Shown piece by piece: positions 1-5,928 of a DNA stretch of 7,517 nt. The notes under the pieces were generated by a model. That model did not search any database, was not told the origin of the DNA, and was given only the letters and a program-made list of their open reading frames with translations. The position numbers were made by a program, and so were the translations under genes. Each line of letters starts with the position of its first letter. The first letter of the stretch is position 1. This stretch comes from Christensenella sp. UBA7597 (GTDB lineage: Bacteria; Bacillota; Clostridia; Christensenellales; Borkfalkiaceae): positions 1 through 7,517 of the forward strand of contig DLQW01000034.1 in NCBI GenBank assembly GCA_002474405.1, read 5' to 3'.

Positions 1-128
1 CCCGCGGCGAAAGCGCGTATAATACCGTAATCACGCGTAAAGAGAGTAACCAAACGGTCACTCTCCCCTAACTTCATTTCCTTTATCACCAGTGCTTCGG
101 TTGTTATACGGTTCTGTGTTTCGTTCAC
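1..128 (-). CDS. recO: DNA repair protein RecO, N-terminal fragment (gene runs off the left edge)
   Basis: Only the first 42 codons are present; the reading frame is open to the window edge. From the GTG at 128 the product begins VNETQNRITTEALVI and continues with GESDRLVTLFTRDYG, which matches the start of the RecO OB-fold domain (family pattern: an aliphatic 'T-E-A-[IL]-V' strand, then 'G-E-x-D-x-[IL]-x-T-[LI]-[FL]-T-x-x-x-G'). RecO is a cytoplasmic mediator that loads RecA on SSB-coated DNA and anneals strands in the RecFOR pathway; this is family knowledge. The GTG start is chosen because a purine-rich AGGGAGAG lies 8-10 bases upstream and the conserved strand begins only a few residues later; the next in-frame ATG would remove it. 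It overlaps the preceding small gene by 71 bases in another frame. Its position after era is the usual one in Firmicutes. Codon use is AT-leaning (ATA, TTA), like era and ybeY. Confidence 0.85.
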   Translation of the reverse strand, partial: MNETQNRITTEALVIKEMKLGESDRLVTLFTRDYGIIRAFAA

Positions 129-222
129 CAAAAAAGCTCTCCCTGCGTGAATTTACAAAGCTTAAATAATCGTCTACCCTGCCGCTCTTTAAAAAATCGT
201 TCCAGTATTCATCGGTTTTCAT
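58..222 (-). CDS. Small YqzL-like protein, 54 aa
   Basis: An ATG at 222 opens a 54-codon frame ending in TGA at 60-58. The first part reads MKTDEYWNDFLKSGRVDDYL, with the pattern W-x2-F-x2-[ST]-G-x-[VI]-x2-Y-L-x-[FY]. From memory this resembles the short YqzL family encoded between era and recO in Bacillota; the function of that family is unknown. AGG of CAGGCG lies about 8 bases before the ATG, giving a modest ribosome site. Position (between era and recO), codon style (TTA, AGG, like era) and motif all support a real gene. The last 23 or so residues are hydrophilic (Arg, Asn, Glu, Gly rich), look unconserved, and read through the recO start in a different frame. No signal peptide or membrane segment is visible. 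The gene symbol is left empty because the family match is by eye only. Confidence 0.6.
   Translation of the reverse strand: MKTDEYWNDFLKSGRVDDYLSFVNSRRESFFGERNTEPYNNRSTGDKGNEVRGE
137..144 (-). promoter_or_regulatory. Ribosome binding site that fixes the recO GTG start
   Basis: On the minus strand AGGGAGAG precedes the GTG at 128 by 8 bases (10 if only AGGGAG is counted). It lies inside the coding sequence of the upstream small gene. It supports a GTG start for recO in place of a downstream ATG that would truncate the conserved N-terminal strand. Confidence 0.6.
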
Positions 223-242
223 TTTATCGCCTGCCAAAATTC

Positions 243-272
243 AAGATAACATTAAAAGTGTCTGTATATCTT
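243..272 (-). other. AT-rich hairpin in the era to yqzL-like gap
   Basis: The 76-base gap between era and the small gene can form a hairpin with arms AAGATA/TATCTT plus an inner ACA/TGT, one bulged base and an 11-base loop. On the minus strand it is followed by GAATTTTGG, not by a clean U run, so it is at best a weak terminator or processing site. A competing 5-bp TTACC/GGTAA pairing (271-275 with 288-292) shares bases with it. No convincing -35/-10 pair was seen here, so recO is probably read through from era. Confidence 0.2.
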
Positions 273-298
273 ACCGAATTTATAACAGGTAATAAAAG

Positions 299-1216
299 TT
301 AATCAAGCCCGAAGGTATGAATAAGTCCCTCGCGGTTGCGCCAATCCTCTTTAACCTTTACCCAAAGCTTAACCGAGGCGCGTATACCGAAAAATTCCTC
401 AATATCGCGGCGTGCAAGCGTTCCTGCCTTTTTAAGCATAGCGCCGCCTTTTCCTATAACAATGCCCTTGTGCGATTCTTTTTCGCATATTATCGCGGCT
501 TCAACCTCTAAAATAGGTTCGCCGTTTGCCGTATCGCGTTCAACAAAACGTTCCAAATCGACCGCAATACCGTGCGGCACTTCTTTATTTAAAAGGCGTA
601 ACAGCTTTTCGCGTATCATTTCGGCAACCATTGTTTTTTCGGGTTGATCCGTAATATCGTCGTCGGCAAAATAATGCGGCGACGGCTTTAAATATCGGCT
701 TAATTCTTCGGTTAAAATTTTTGTGCCGTCCCCTGTTTTGGCCGAAAGCGGAATTACCGCGTCAAACGGAAACTCCTTCATATAAAGCGGAATAAGCGAT
801 AACAGCGTCTCTTTTTTTTCAAGCAGATCAATCTTATTTATCACAAGCACCGCGTGCATTTTTCTGCGGTGCAGTTCTTTAATAAGCTCATTTTCGGCAG
901 GCGGAATACCGTTTTCAAGACTGAATTTCGGCGACGCCTCTACAACAAGCACGGCAGCGTCCACGTCCGACATACCGTCGCCTACCGCCTTATTCATATT
1001 TTTATCAAGCTGATTGCGCGGCTTGTGAAAACCGGGCGTATCAATAAAAACAATTTGATCCTCGCAGCGCGTATAAACGCCCATTATGCGCGTTCTTGTG
1101 GTTTGCGGCTTGTCCGATACAATTGCTACCTTTGTTCCGAGAATTCGGTTCATAAGTGAGGATTTTCCCACGTTCGGTCTGCCTATTATAGTTATAAAAG
1201 CCGATTTTTCTTTCAT
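299..1216 (-). CDS. era: GTPase Era
   Basis: Era is an essential GTPase that binds the 3' end of 16S rRNA and aids maturation of the 30S subunit. The 305-residue product has the usual family length. Its G domain shows G1 GRPNVGKSS (residues 12-20), G2 TTRTR (39-43), G3 DTPG (59-62), G4 NKID (127-130) and G5 SAK (158-160). The C-terminal KH RNA-binding domain carries GIVIGKGG (251-258). All key residues are present, so it should be active. The ATG at 1216 gives an N-terminus that leads directly into the first strand of the G domain, and AAGGA lies 9 bases upstream. It follows ybeY after 28 bases, most likely on one transcript; both proteins act on 16S rRNA maturation. Codons are AT-leaning: the N-terminal FITIIGRP stretch uses ATA for all three Ile and AGA for Arg, unlike genes right of about position 2000. 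Confidence 0.97.
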   Translation of the reverse strand: MKEKSAFITIIGRPNVGKSSLMNRILGTKVAIVSDKPQTTRTRIMGVYTRCEDQIVFIDTPGFHKPRNQLDKNMNKAVGDGMSDVDAAVLVVEASPKFSLENGIPPAENELIKELHRRKMHAVLVINKIDLLEKKETLLSLIPLYMKEFPFDAVIPLSAKTGDGTKILTEELSRYLKPSPHYFADDDITDQPEKTMVAEMIREKLLRLLNKEVPHGIAVDLERFVERDTANGEPILEVEAAIICEKESHKGIVIGKGGAMLKKAGTLARRDIEEFFGIRASVKLWVKVKEDWRNREGLIHTFGLD

Positions 1217-1244
1217 TAAAGCCGTTCCTTAAAAATTATGTATA

Positions 1245-1727
1245 TCAAACCTTATTTATTGCAAGACCGAGAGCGTCGAGCACGCGTTCTTCCTTTTCAC
1301 GCATAACGGTTTTTTCAAGGCCGCCCTTTTCATGGTCGTAGCCTAACAGATGAAGCATTGAATGAACGGTTAAAAACGCTGTTTCGCGTTCAATTCCGTG
1401 ACCGTAAAGATTGGCCTGAGACAGCGCGTGCTCAACCGAAATCACTATATCGCCGAGCATTTTTGCCCCTGTTTCGGGGTTTGTATCGTACACGCCGTTT
1501 TCGCCGAGCGGGAACGACAAAACATCGGTAGAAGAATCTATTTTACGGAATTTCGCGTTCATTTCCCTTATCATTTCATCGTTTACAAGGGTAACGTTTA
1601 CCTCTGCCGAATCCTCAAAGCCCTCAAGCTTTAGGGTGGCAATGCACGCCTTTCTTATAAGCAGGCGGGTGCCCGTGGGCAGCTTGATCTTTTTTTGCTC
1701 GTCCGTAATATTAACCTTTATACTCAT
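1245..1727 (-). CDS. ybeY: Endoribonuclease YbeY (rRNA maturation factor)
   Basis: YbeY is a zinc-dependent RNase involved in 16S rRNA 3'-end maturation and ribosome quality control. The 160-residue product has the family length. The diagnostic zinc motif H-x3-H-x5-H is complete in VHSMLHLLGYDH, with His at residues 122, 126 and 132. Upstream, TDVLSFPLG (67-75) and GDIVIS (92-97) are the other conserved blocks. The ATG at 1727 overlaps the phoH stop codon by 4 bases (ATGA), so translation is probably coupled; the ribosome site inside the end of phoH is weak. In many Firmicutes a 7TM-HD phosphodiesterase gene (pgpH) sits between phoH and ybeY, and dgkA and cdd between ybeY and era. None of these is here. 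Codon style (ATA, TTA) matches era. Confidence 0.96.
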   Translation of the reverse strand: MSIKVNITDEQKKIKLPTGTRLLIRKACIATLKLEGFEDSAEVNVTLVNDEMIREMNAKFRKIDSSTDVLSFPLGENGVYDTNPETGAKMLGDIVISVEHALSQANLYGHGIERETAFLTVHSMLHLLGYDHEKGGLEKTVMREKEERVLDALGLAINKV

Positions 1728-2698
1728 TTCTTTTCAGCACTTCTTTCATAAGCTTTTATAATTTCCTGAACAAGTCTGTGACGAACTACGTCCTTTCCGG
1801 TCAGGTAGTGTATGTGAATATCGTCTATACCCCGAAGAACCTTTACGGCTTCTTTAAGGCCTGAGCGCTTGCCGTCGGGCAGGTCTATCTGAGTAACGTC
1901 GCCCGTTACAACCGCCTTTGAATTAAATCCTAAGCGCGTTAAAAACATTTTCATCTGTTCGCGCGTGGTGTTCTGCGCTTCGTCTAAGATAATGAACGCC
2001 GAAGAAAGAGTTCTGCCGCGCATGTACGCAAGCGGCGCCACTTCGATTACGCCGCGTTCCATCAGTTTTTCGTACTGTTCGGCGCCGAACATTTCCTGCA
2101 GAGCGTCGTATAAGGGGCGAAGATACGGATCGACTTTTTCCTGCAGATCGCCGGGCAGGAAGCCAAGATTTTCGCCCGCTTCCACCGCGGGGCGGGTGAG
2201 AATGATTTTTTCCGCCTTTTTCGCTTTGAAAGCCGCCACCGCTTTGGCGACGGCGAGATACGTTTTGCCCGTGCCCGCGGGACCGATGCCGAATACGACG
2301 GAATTTTTATCGATGGCTTCGGCGTAACGCTTCTGCCCCAGCGTTTTGCACTTGATTTTTTTGCCCGTGGCGGTGGTTGCAACAACGCCGTCGAACAGTT
2401 TTTCGGTTTCTTCCGATTCGCCCGATTTTGCCGTTTCGATACAGTACAGAATCTGACGTTCGTCGATACGCTCGCCTTTTTCCGCCGCGCCCGCCGCCGC
2501 TTTCAGCGCTTTTTCGCACAGGACGGCGTTCTCTTTTTCGCCGCTGATTTTCAAAGTTAAGCCGTCGGCGACGGAAATTTCGACGCCGAGCTCCGCCGAA
2601 AGCGTTTTCAGGTTTTCGTCGTAGGCGCCGAGGAGCTCGCAAAGCTTGTCCGCCGAGGAAGCTTCGAAATATACCGTTGTGCGTTTTTCGCTTTTCAT
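1724..2698 (-). CDS. phoH: PhoH family ATPase (PhoH-like, YbeZ type)
   Basis: This is a cytoplasmic P-loop ATPase of the PhoH/YbeZ group; the family is linked to RNA metabolism by its conserved pairing with ybeY, though its exact substrate is not settled. The product has 324 residues, normal for the group. Residues 1 to about 75 look like the small N-terminal KH-like domain. The ATPase core has Walker A GPAGTGKT (139-146), the block LTRPAVEAGE (167-176), Walker B IILDEAQN (236-243) and GDVTQ (266-270). The ATG at 2698 follows the yqfD stop by 115 bases; GGAG lies 14 bases upstream, rather far, with CGGA immediately before the ATG. Codon use changes sharply within the gene. Of 13 Ile codons up to residue 237 none is ATA, but 4 of the 6 after it are; AGA and TTA also appear only near and after that point. 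Motifs are intact across the change. Confidence 0.95.
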   Translation of the reverse strand: MKSEKRTTVYFEASSADKLCELLGAYDENLKTLSAELGVEISVADGLTLKISGEKENAVLCEKALKAAAGAAEKGERIDERQILYCIETAKSGESEETEKLFDGVVATTATGKKIKCKTLGQKRYAEAIDKNSVVFGIGPAGTGKTYLAVAKAVAAFKAKKAEKIILTRPAVEAGENLGFLPGDLQEKVDPYLRPLYDALQEMFGAEQYEKLMERGVIEVAPLAYMRGRTLSSAFIILDEAQNTTREQMKMFLTRLGFNSKAVVTGDVTQIDLPDGKRSGLKEAVKVLRGIDDIHIHYLTGKDVVRHRLVQEIIKAYERSAEKK

Positions 2699-2756
2699 TC
2701 CGATTGATTTTTCTCCGATGTTGTAAATCGCCGTTTGGTTTGTTTTTATGCCCGAC

Positions 2757-2775
2757 GGCGCCGCTTTGCGGCGGC
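2757..2775 (-). other. GC-rich hairpin in the phoH leader
   Basis: The 115-base gap between yqfD and phoH contains GCCGCCGC-AAA-GCGGCGCC on the minus strand: two 8-base arms with one mismatch and a 3-base loop. No U run follows (GTCGGGCATAAAAA), so it does not look like a standard terminator. It could mark the end of the sporulation transcript or shield the phoH message 5' end. Nothing else is clear in this gap; no vegetative promoter is convincing. Confidence 0.3.
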
Positions 2776-2813
2776 TTTGCGGATTTTTGTAAGGCGCATA
2801 TTTTCTTGCAAGG

Positions 2814-3755
2814 CTAAAAATTGAGCGTTTCGATTGCCGTATAAGCGATTTTTACGAGGTACCTGCCGTTTCCGATTTGTTCCGCGCTTGCCGTTCCGAT
2901 CAGCAAATCGTCGGTTTTTTCCGTTCCGGCAAGAGTGAACTTCGCGACGGCAAGCGCTTCCGCCTGCGTTTGCGCTTCCGTTTCCGCTTCGTACGTGCAG
3001 GCGATTTCCGCGCGGGCGCTGACGGTGATTTTCGTAAATTTTTCGCTTTCGCCCTCGCCCGAACGCAACGAAGCGTACACGAGCGGAGTGCCGGCGACGA
3101 TTTCCGCGCCCGGCTGCGCCGCACGTTCGCCGCGAAGCACGGTGAGAGAAAGCAGCGTGCCCGCGTGCTTTGCCGTCATGTCGCCCTGTATCGGCTCCGC
3201 TTCCGAAAACGGGGAGCGGCGCGCTTCTACGTACAGCACCGTGCCTTTCTTTCGCACGGAAGCATAGCTTGCGCCGTCGAGAGAAAGAATTTTTGCGGAA
3301 ATTTCTTCCGCCTGCGCGTCGGTAAGACGTGAAAACGCCGTAACGCCGCTTTCACGGACGATTCGCCGCGCCTGCCTGCACAAAGCGCCGTCGCCCGTGT
3401 ATACCGCGTCGAACACGAAATTATCGGCGAACGCGGTGATGAGAAGAAACGCCGCCGCCCCCGCGAGCAGTCCCGCGCGTTTCTGCAAGGCTTTCAGGCG
3501 CGGAAAGACGCCCGTTTCGCCGAGCGATTTCGCTTCGTAACCGCCCCGCTCTGCTTTATTATACCACGTTTTCGGATAAATTGCAAAAACTTTTCGCGCC
3601 TGTTTGCCTTTTACATCGAAGGTTACGGCGTCTTTTTCGGTTTTTTTTACGTTGTACAGGTCGATTTTTGCGTTTTTCAGGCGCGTTAAGGCGATTTCCG
3701 CATTTTTGCCGCGAAGCTGAAATTTTTCGCCGTGCCAGAGTAGCGCCGCGTTCAT
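2814..3755 (-). CDS. yqfD: YqfD-like sporulation protein
   Basis: YqfD is a membrane protein made in the mother cell under sigma-E in Bacillus; its exact biochemical role is unclear. The 313-residue product has a soluble N-terminal part (about 1-90), one hydrophobic segment at about 93-111 (AGLLAGAAAFLLITAFA) and a larger C-terminal part probably outside the membrane. The family-like block GDMTAKHAGTLLSLTVLRGE (191-210) is followed by PGAEIVAGTPLV (215-226), the usual 'PG-x-x-V-x-x-G-x-x-L' turn. It is shorter than the roughly 390 residues I recall for Bacillus YqfD. Residues 255-272 form a repetitive Ala/Glu/Gln/Thr stretch. The ATG at 3755 overlaps the yqfC stop by 4 bases (ATGA) and has AAGGA 9 bases upstream, so the pair is translationally coupled. 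Identification rests on gene order plus this pattern; overall conservation looks low. Confidence 0.82.
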   Translation of the reverse strand: MNAALLWHGEKFQLRGKNAEIALTRLKNAKIDLYNVKKTEKDAVTFDVKGKQARKVFAIYPKTWYNKAERGGYEAKSLGETGVFPRLKALQKRAGLLAGAAAFLLITAFADNFVFDAVYTGDGALCRQARRIVRESGVTAFSRLTDAQAEEISAKILSLDGASYASVRKKGTVLYVEARRSPFSEAEPIQGDMTAKHAGTLLSLTVLRGERAAQPGAEIVAGTPLVYASLRSGEGESEKFTKITVSARAEIACTYEAETEAQTQAEALAVAKFTLAGTEKTDDLLIGTASAEQIGNGRYLVKIAYTAIETLNF

Positions 3756-4075
3756 TTGCCGCCGTCCTTTGCCGCTTGCGCCGTTTTTGCGGGCGCGGCG
3801 GCGTTATTTACAGGCGTGCCGGAGGAAAAATATTCCAGCGAAGAAATTCTGCCGAGAAGTTCGAAATCGCCGCTCTGGAACTTGCCGACGGAAAAATTTT
3901 CGCCCGTAACTTTCAGCGAGCCGCCGGAAAAGCGCAGCGTTACCGTTTTCTGCGAGAAGCCGTCGAACGATTTTACGCCCTGAAAATATCCGCCGCCGCC
4001 CGTGAAAAACAGACATCTGCCTTTCGGCGCCACGTTGCGGAGAAGATTTCCGCCGATTTCGTTGAATAGCCGCAT
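3752..4075 (-). CDS. yqfC: YqfC-like (YabP/YqfC family) sporulation protein
   Basis: This small protein belongs by pattern to the YabP/YqfC family, mother-cell sporulation proteins of sigma-E regulons with no known enzymatic activity. It is 107 residues from the start chosen here. The core (about 27-83) is beta-rich with the family rhythm: YFQGVKSFDGFSQKTVTLRF, then a G-x-L-x-[VI]-x-G-x-x-[LF]-x-[VI] strand (SLKVTGENFSV, residues 53-63) and a final F-E-L-x-G-x-I-x-S-L-E-[YF] block (71-82). The tail after 83 is Ala/Lys rich and looks unconserved. The frame is open to 4153, but the ATG at 4075 is preferred because AAGGCGGTG, one mismatch from the ideal ribosome site, ends with proper spacing before it. 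The upstream 26 residues are also strongly basic and overlap a good promoter. It is the first gene of a yqfC-yqfD unit. Confidence 0.8.
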   Translation of the reverse strand: MRLFNEIGGNLLRNVAPKGRCLFFTGGGGYFQGVKSFDGFSQKTVTLRFSGGSLKVTGENFSVGKFQSGDFELLGRISSLEYFSSGTPVNNAAAPAKTAQAAKDGGK

Positions 4076-4079
4076 ACTC

Positions 4080-4088
4080 CACCGCCTT
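4080..4088 (-). promoter_or_regulatory. Ribosome binding site that fixes the yqfC start
   Basis: AAGGCGGTG on the minus strand differs from the ideal AAGGAGGTG at one base, and its GGCGG core ends 6 bases before the ATG at 4075. This decides between the 4075 start and an alternative ATG at 4153 in the same frame. Confidence 0.6.
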
Positions 4089-4103
4089 GCCCGTTTATGC
4101 CTA

Positions 4104-4132
4104 TATATATGCGCGAAAAACGCGGAGTATGC
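4104..4132 (-). promoter_or_regulatory. Candidate sigma-E promoter for yqfC-yqfD
   Basis: On the minus strand GCATACT (4132-4126) matches 6 of 7 positions of the sigma-E -35 consensus KMATATT. After a 14-base spacer, CATATATA (4111-4104) carries the invariant CATA of the -10 consensus CATACAMT. The expected transcript start near 4097 leaves a leader of about 20 bases with the ribosome site. yqfC and yqfD belong to the sigma-E regulon in Bacillus, so element, spacing and gene identity agree. The -10 is imperfect beyond CATA, and the consensus is quoted from memory. Confidence 0.55.
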
Positions 4133-4164
4133 GCGGGAAGAACGCCGAGGCAATAAAGGAAAAA

Positions 4165-5928
4165 CTAATTTTCGGGGGTGGCGAACTGGCTGGTGTAGAG
4201 GTTGTAATAATAGCCGTGCTTTTCAAGCAGCGTTTCGTGATTGCCCTGTTCCACCACGTTGCCCTGCTCCATCACGAGGATGACGTCGGCGTTTTTGATG
4301 GTGGAAAGACGGTGCGCCACGATAAAGCACGTTCTGCCTTTCATCAGCTTGTCGAACGCGTCGGAAATGCGGCGTTCCGTGCGGGTATCCACCGAGGAAG
4401 TGGCTTCGTCGAGAATGAGCATATCGGGCAGGGAAAGCATGATGCGCGCGATGCAAAGCAGCTGCTTCTGCCCCGCCGACAGGTTCACCTCTTCGGTGAT
4501 GTACGTATCGTAGCCCTGCGGCAGGCGCGAGATGAAGCCGTGCGCGTGGCAGGCTTTCGCCGCGGCGATCATCTCTTCGTCGGTAGCGGATTCGCGACCG
4601 ATTTTTAAATTTTCGCGCACCGTGCCCGTCTTTAAAAACGTTTCCTGCAACACCATGCCGTAGTGAGAACGGAGAGATTTGCGGTTGACGGTGCGGATTT
4701 CCGTGCCGTCGACCATGATTTCGCCTGCGTTGACGTCGTAAAAGCGCATCAACAGGTTGATGAGCGTGGTTTTGCCGCTGCCCGTTCTGCCTACGATTGC
4801 CACGCGCTTGCCGCCCTCCGCCGTGAGCGAAAGATTTTCGATGAGTTTCTGCCCCTCGGTGTAGGCGAAGCTGACGTTTTCAAGCCGCACTTTGCCTTCG
4901 GTTACGGTGAGATCGCCGAGCGACGAATCGGGCGTTTCTTCCGCTTCGTCCAAAAGTTCGAAAATTCTGCCCGCGCACACGAACGCGCCCGAAAGTTCGG
5001 TTACTACCCCGGAGATTTCGTTGAAAGGCTTTGTGTACTGATTTGCATAGGACAGGAATTTGGTGAGTCCGCCCACGGTGAGCGCGCCCGCCGCGGCTGC
5101 CGCGCCGGAGCCGCCCTTTGCGATTTGCAGCGCGCCAAACAGCACCACGAGGGCGTACACGGCGTTGTTGACGAACCGGGTAAGCGGATTGACGAGCGAC
5201 GAGGAAAACGTTGCCGACATTGCCGCGGATTTGTAGGCGGCGTTCTTTTTTTCGAAGTCCGCTTCGTTTTCTTTTTCGTGGCAGAACGCCTGCGCCGTTT
5301 TTAAATTGCCCACCGCTTCTTCGGTGAACGATACCTGTTCGCTTCTTGCGAGCGTCTGCGCGCGGAAGTACGAATACGTGCGTTTGGAAATGAAACGCGA
5401 CGTGAAGATGGAAAGCGGCGTAACGAAGATGACGACGAGCGCTATCTTCCAATTTGTAAGAAGCATCAGGGCGATGGTGCCGCCGATGGTGAGCACGCCC
5501 GTGAACAGCTGCGTGAAGCCCATGACGAGCCCGTCCGACACTTCGTCGGCATCGGCTACCACGCGGGAAAGCGTATCGCCGTGGGGGTGAGAATCGAGAT
5601 ATTTCAAGGGCAGGGCGTTGATTTTATCGAACGCCTTGTTTCTGATTTCCTGCACGGTGCGGAACGCGAGGCGGTTGTTGAAAATGCCCACCAGCCATTT
5701 GGCGACGAAACCGACGGATATCGCCCCGCCGATTTTGTAAAACACGATTTTCAGTTCTTCGAAATTAACGTTGCCTTTGCCGACGATTAAATCCACGCCG
5801 TCGCCGACCAGCACGGGCACGTATAAGGTAGCCGCCACTTCCGCCGCGGCGAACAGAATGACCGCGAGCAGCGAGAACGGATATTTGCCTACGAGCGCAA
5901 GGATTCTTTTTAACGTATGCTTCTTCAT
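4165..5928 (-). CDS. ABC exporter half-transporter, subunit with the intact Walker B/H-loop and degenerate signature
   Basis: This is a membrane-spanning half-transporter (membrane domain then ATPase) of the multidrug/lipid exporter type, 587 residues. The membrane domain covers about 1-320, with hydrophobic segments near 18-40, 63-83, 137-157, 162-182 and 250-270. The ATPase has Walker A GRTGSGKTT (380-388), Q-loop MVLQETFLKTGT (Gln428), signature LSAGQ (483-487, the family norm is LSGGQ), Walker B MLILDEATSSVD (503-514, catalytic Glu508) and H-loop His539. The ATG at 5928 is preferred over one 54 bases upstream because GGAGG ends 7 bases before it and the start overlaps the upstream stop by 4 bases (ATGA). 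With the upstream gene it forms a heterodimer: its Walker A/B and His face the canonical signature of the partner and make the active ATP site. A small Gly/Ala-rich insertion lies at 272-282. The substrate cannot be read from the sequence. Confidence 0.93.
   Translation of the reverse strand: MKKHTLKRILALVGKYPFSLLAVILFAAAEVAATLYVPVLVGDGVDLIVGKGNVNFEELKIVFYKIGGAISVGFVAKWLVGIFNNRLAFRTVQEIRNKAFDKINALPLKYLDSHPHGDTLSRVVADADEVSDGLVMGFTQLFTGVLTIGGTIALMLLTNWKIALVVIFVTPLSIFTSRFISKRTYSYFRAQTLARSEQVSFTEEAVGNLKTAQAFCHEKENEADFEKKNAAYKSAAMSATFSSSLVNPLTRFVNNAVYALVVLFGALQIAKGGSGAAAAAGALTVGGLTKFLSYANQYTKPFNEISGVVTELSGAFVCAGRIFELLDEAEETPDSSLGDLTVTEGKVRLENVSFAYTEGQKLIENLSLTAEGGKRVAIVGRTGSGKTTLINLLMRFYDVNAGEIMVDGTEIRTVNRKSLRSHYGMVLQETFLKTGTVRENLKIGRESATDEEMIAAAKACHAHGFISRLPQGYDTYITEEVNLSAGQKQLLCIARIMLSLPDMLILDEATSSVDTRTERRISDAFDKLMKGRTCFIVAHRLSTIKNADVILVMEQGNVVEQGNHETLLEKHGYYYNLYTSQFATPEN

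Larger units (their letters stand above)
4071..4133 (-). repeat. Inverted repeat joining the yqfC promoter -35 region and start codon
   Basis: CGCATACTCC at 4133-4124 (minus strand) is an exact reverse complement of GGAGTATGCG at 4080-4071. The pairing extends by one G-U and one C-G pair to 12, with 39 bases between. The left arm overlaps the -35 element and the right arm contains the ATG. In an RNA that spans both arms the start codon would be base-paired and the ribosome site lies at the stem edge. A transcript begun at the candidate promoter would lack the first arm. Confidence 0.45.

Noticed and set aside
243..272. Intrinsic terminator after era
   Set aside because: The stem is AT-rich with a bulge and is not followed by a U run on the minus strand; listed only as a low-confidence structure.
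2778..2811. Possible sigma-A promoter (TTGCAA then AAAAAT) ahead of phoH
   Set aside because: The spacing is right (17) but the -10 is too poor, and it would lie directly after the yqfD stop with a hairpin downstream.
4076..4153. N-terminal extension of yqfC to an ATG at 4153
   Set aside because: The 26 extra residues are strongly basic and unlike the family, they overlap the candidate promoter, and a near-ideal ribosome site precedes the ATG at 4075.
4663..5304. 213-codon open frame on the plus strand
   Set aside because: It lies wholly antisense to the second ABC gene, has no recognisable domain or ribosome site, and is biased in Arg/Phe/Gly as expected of a shadow of GC-rich coding DNA.
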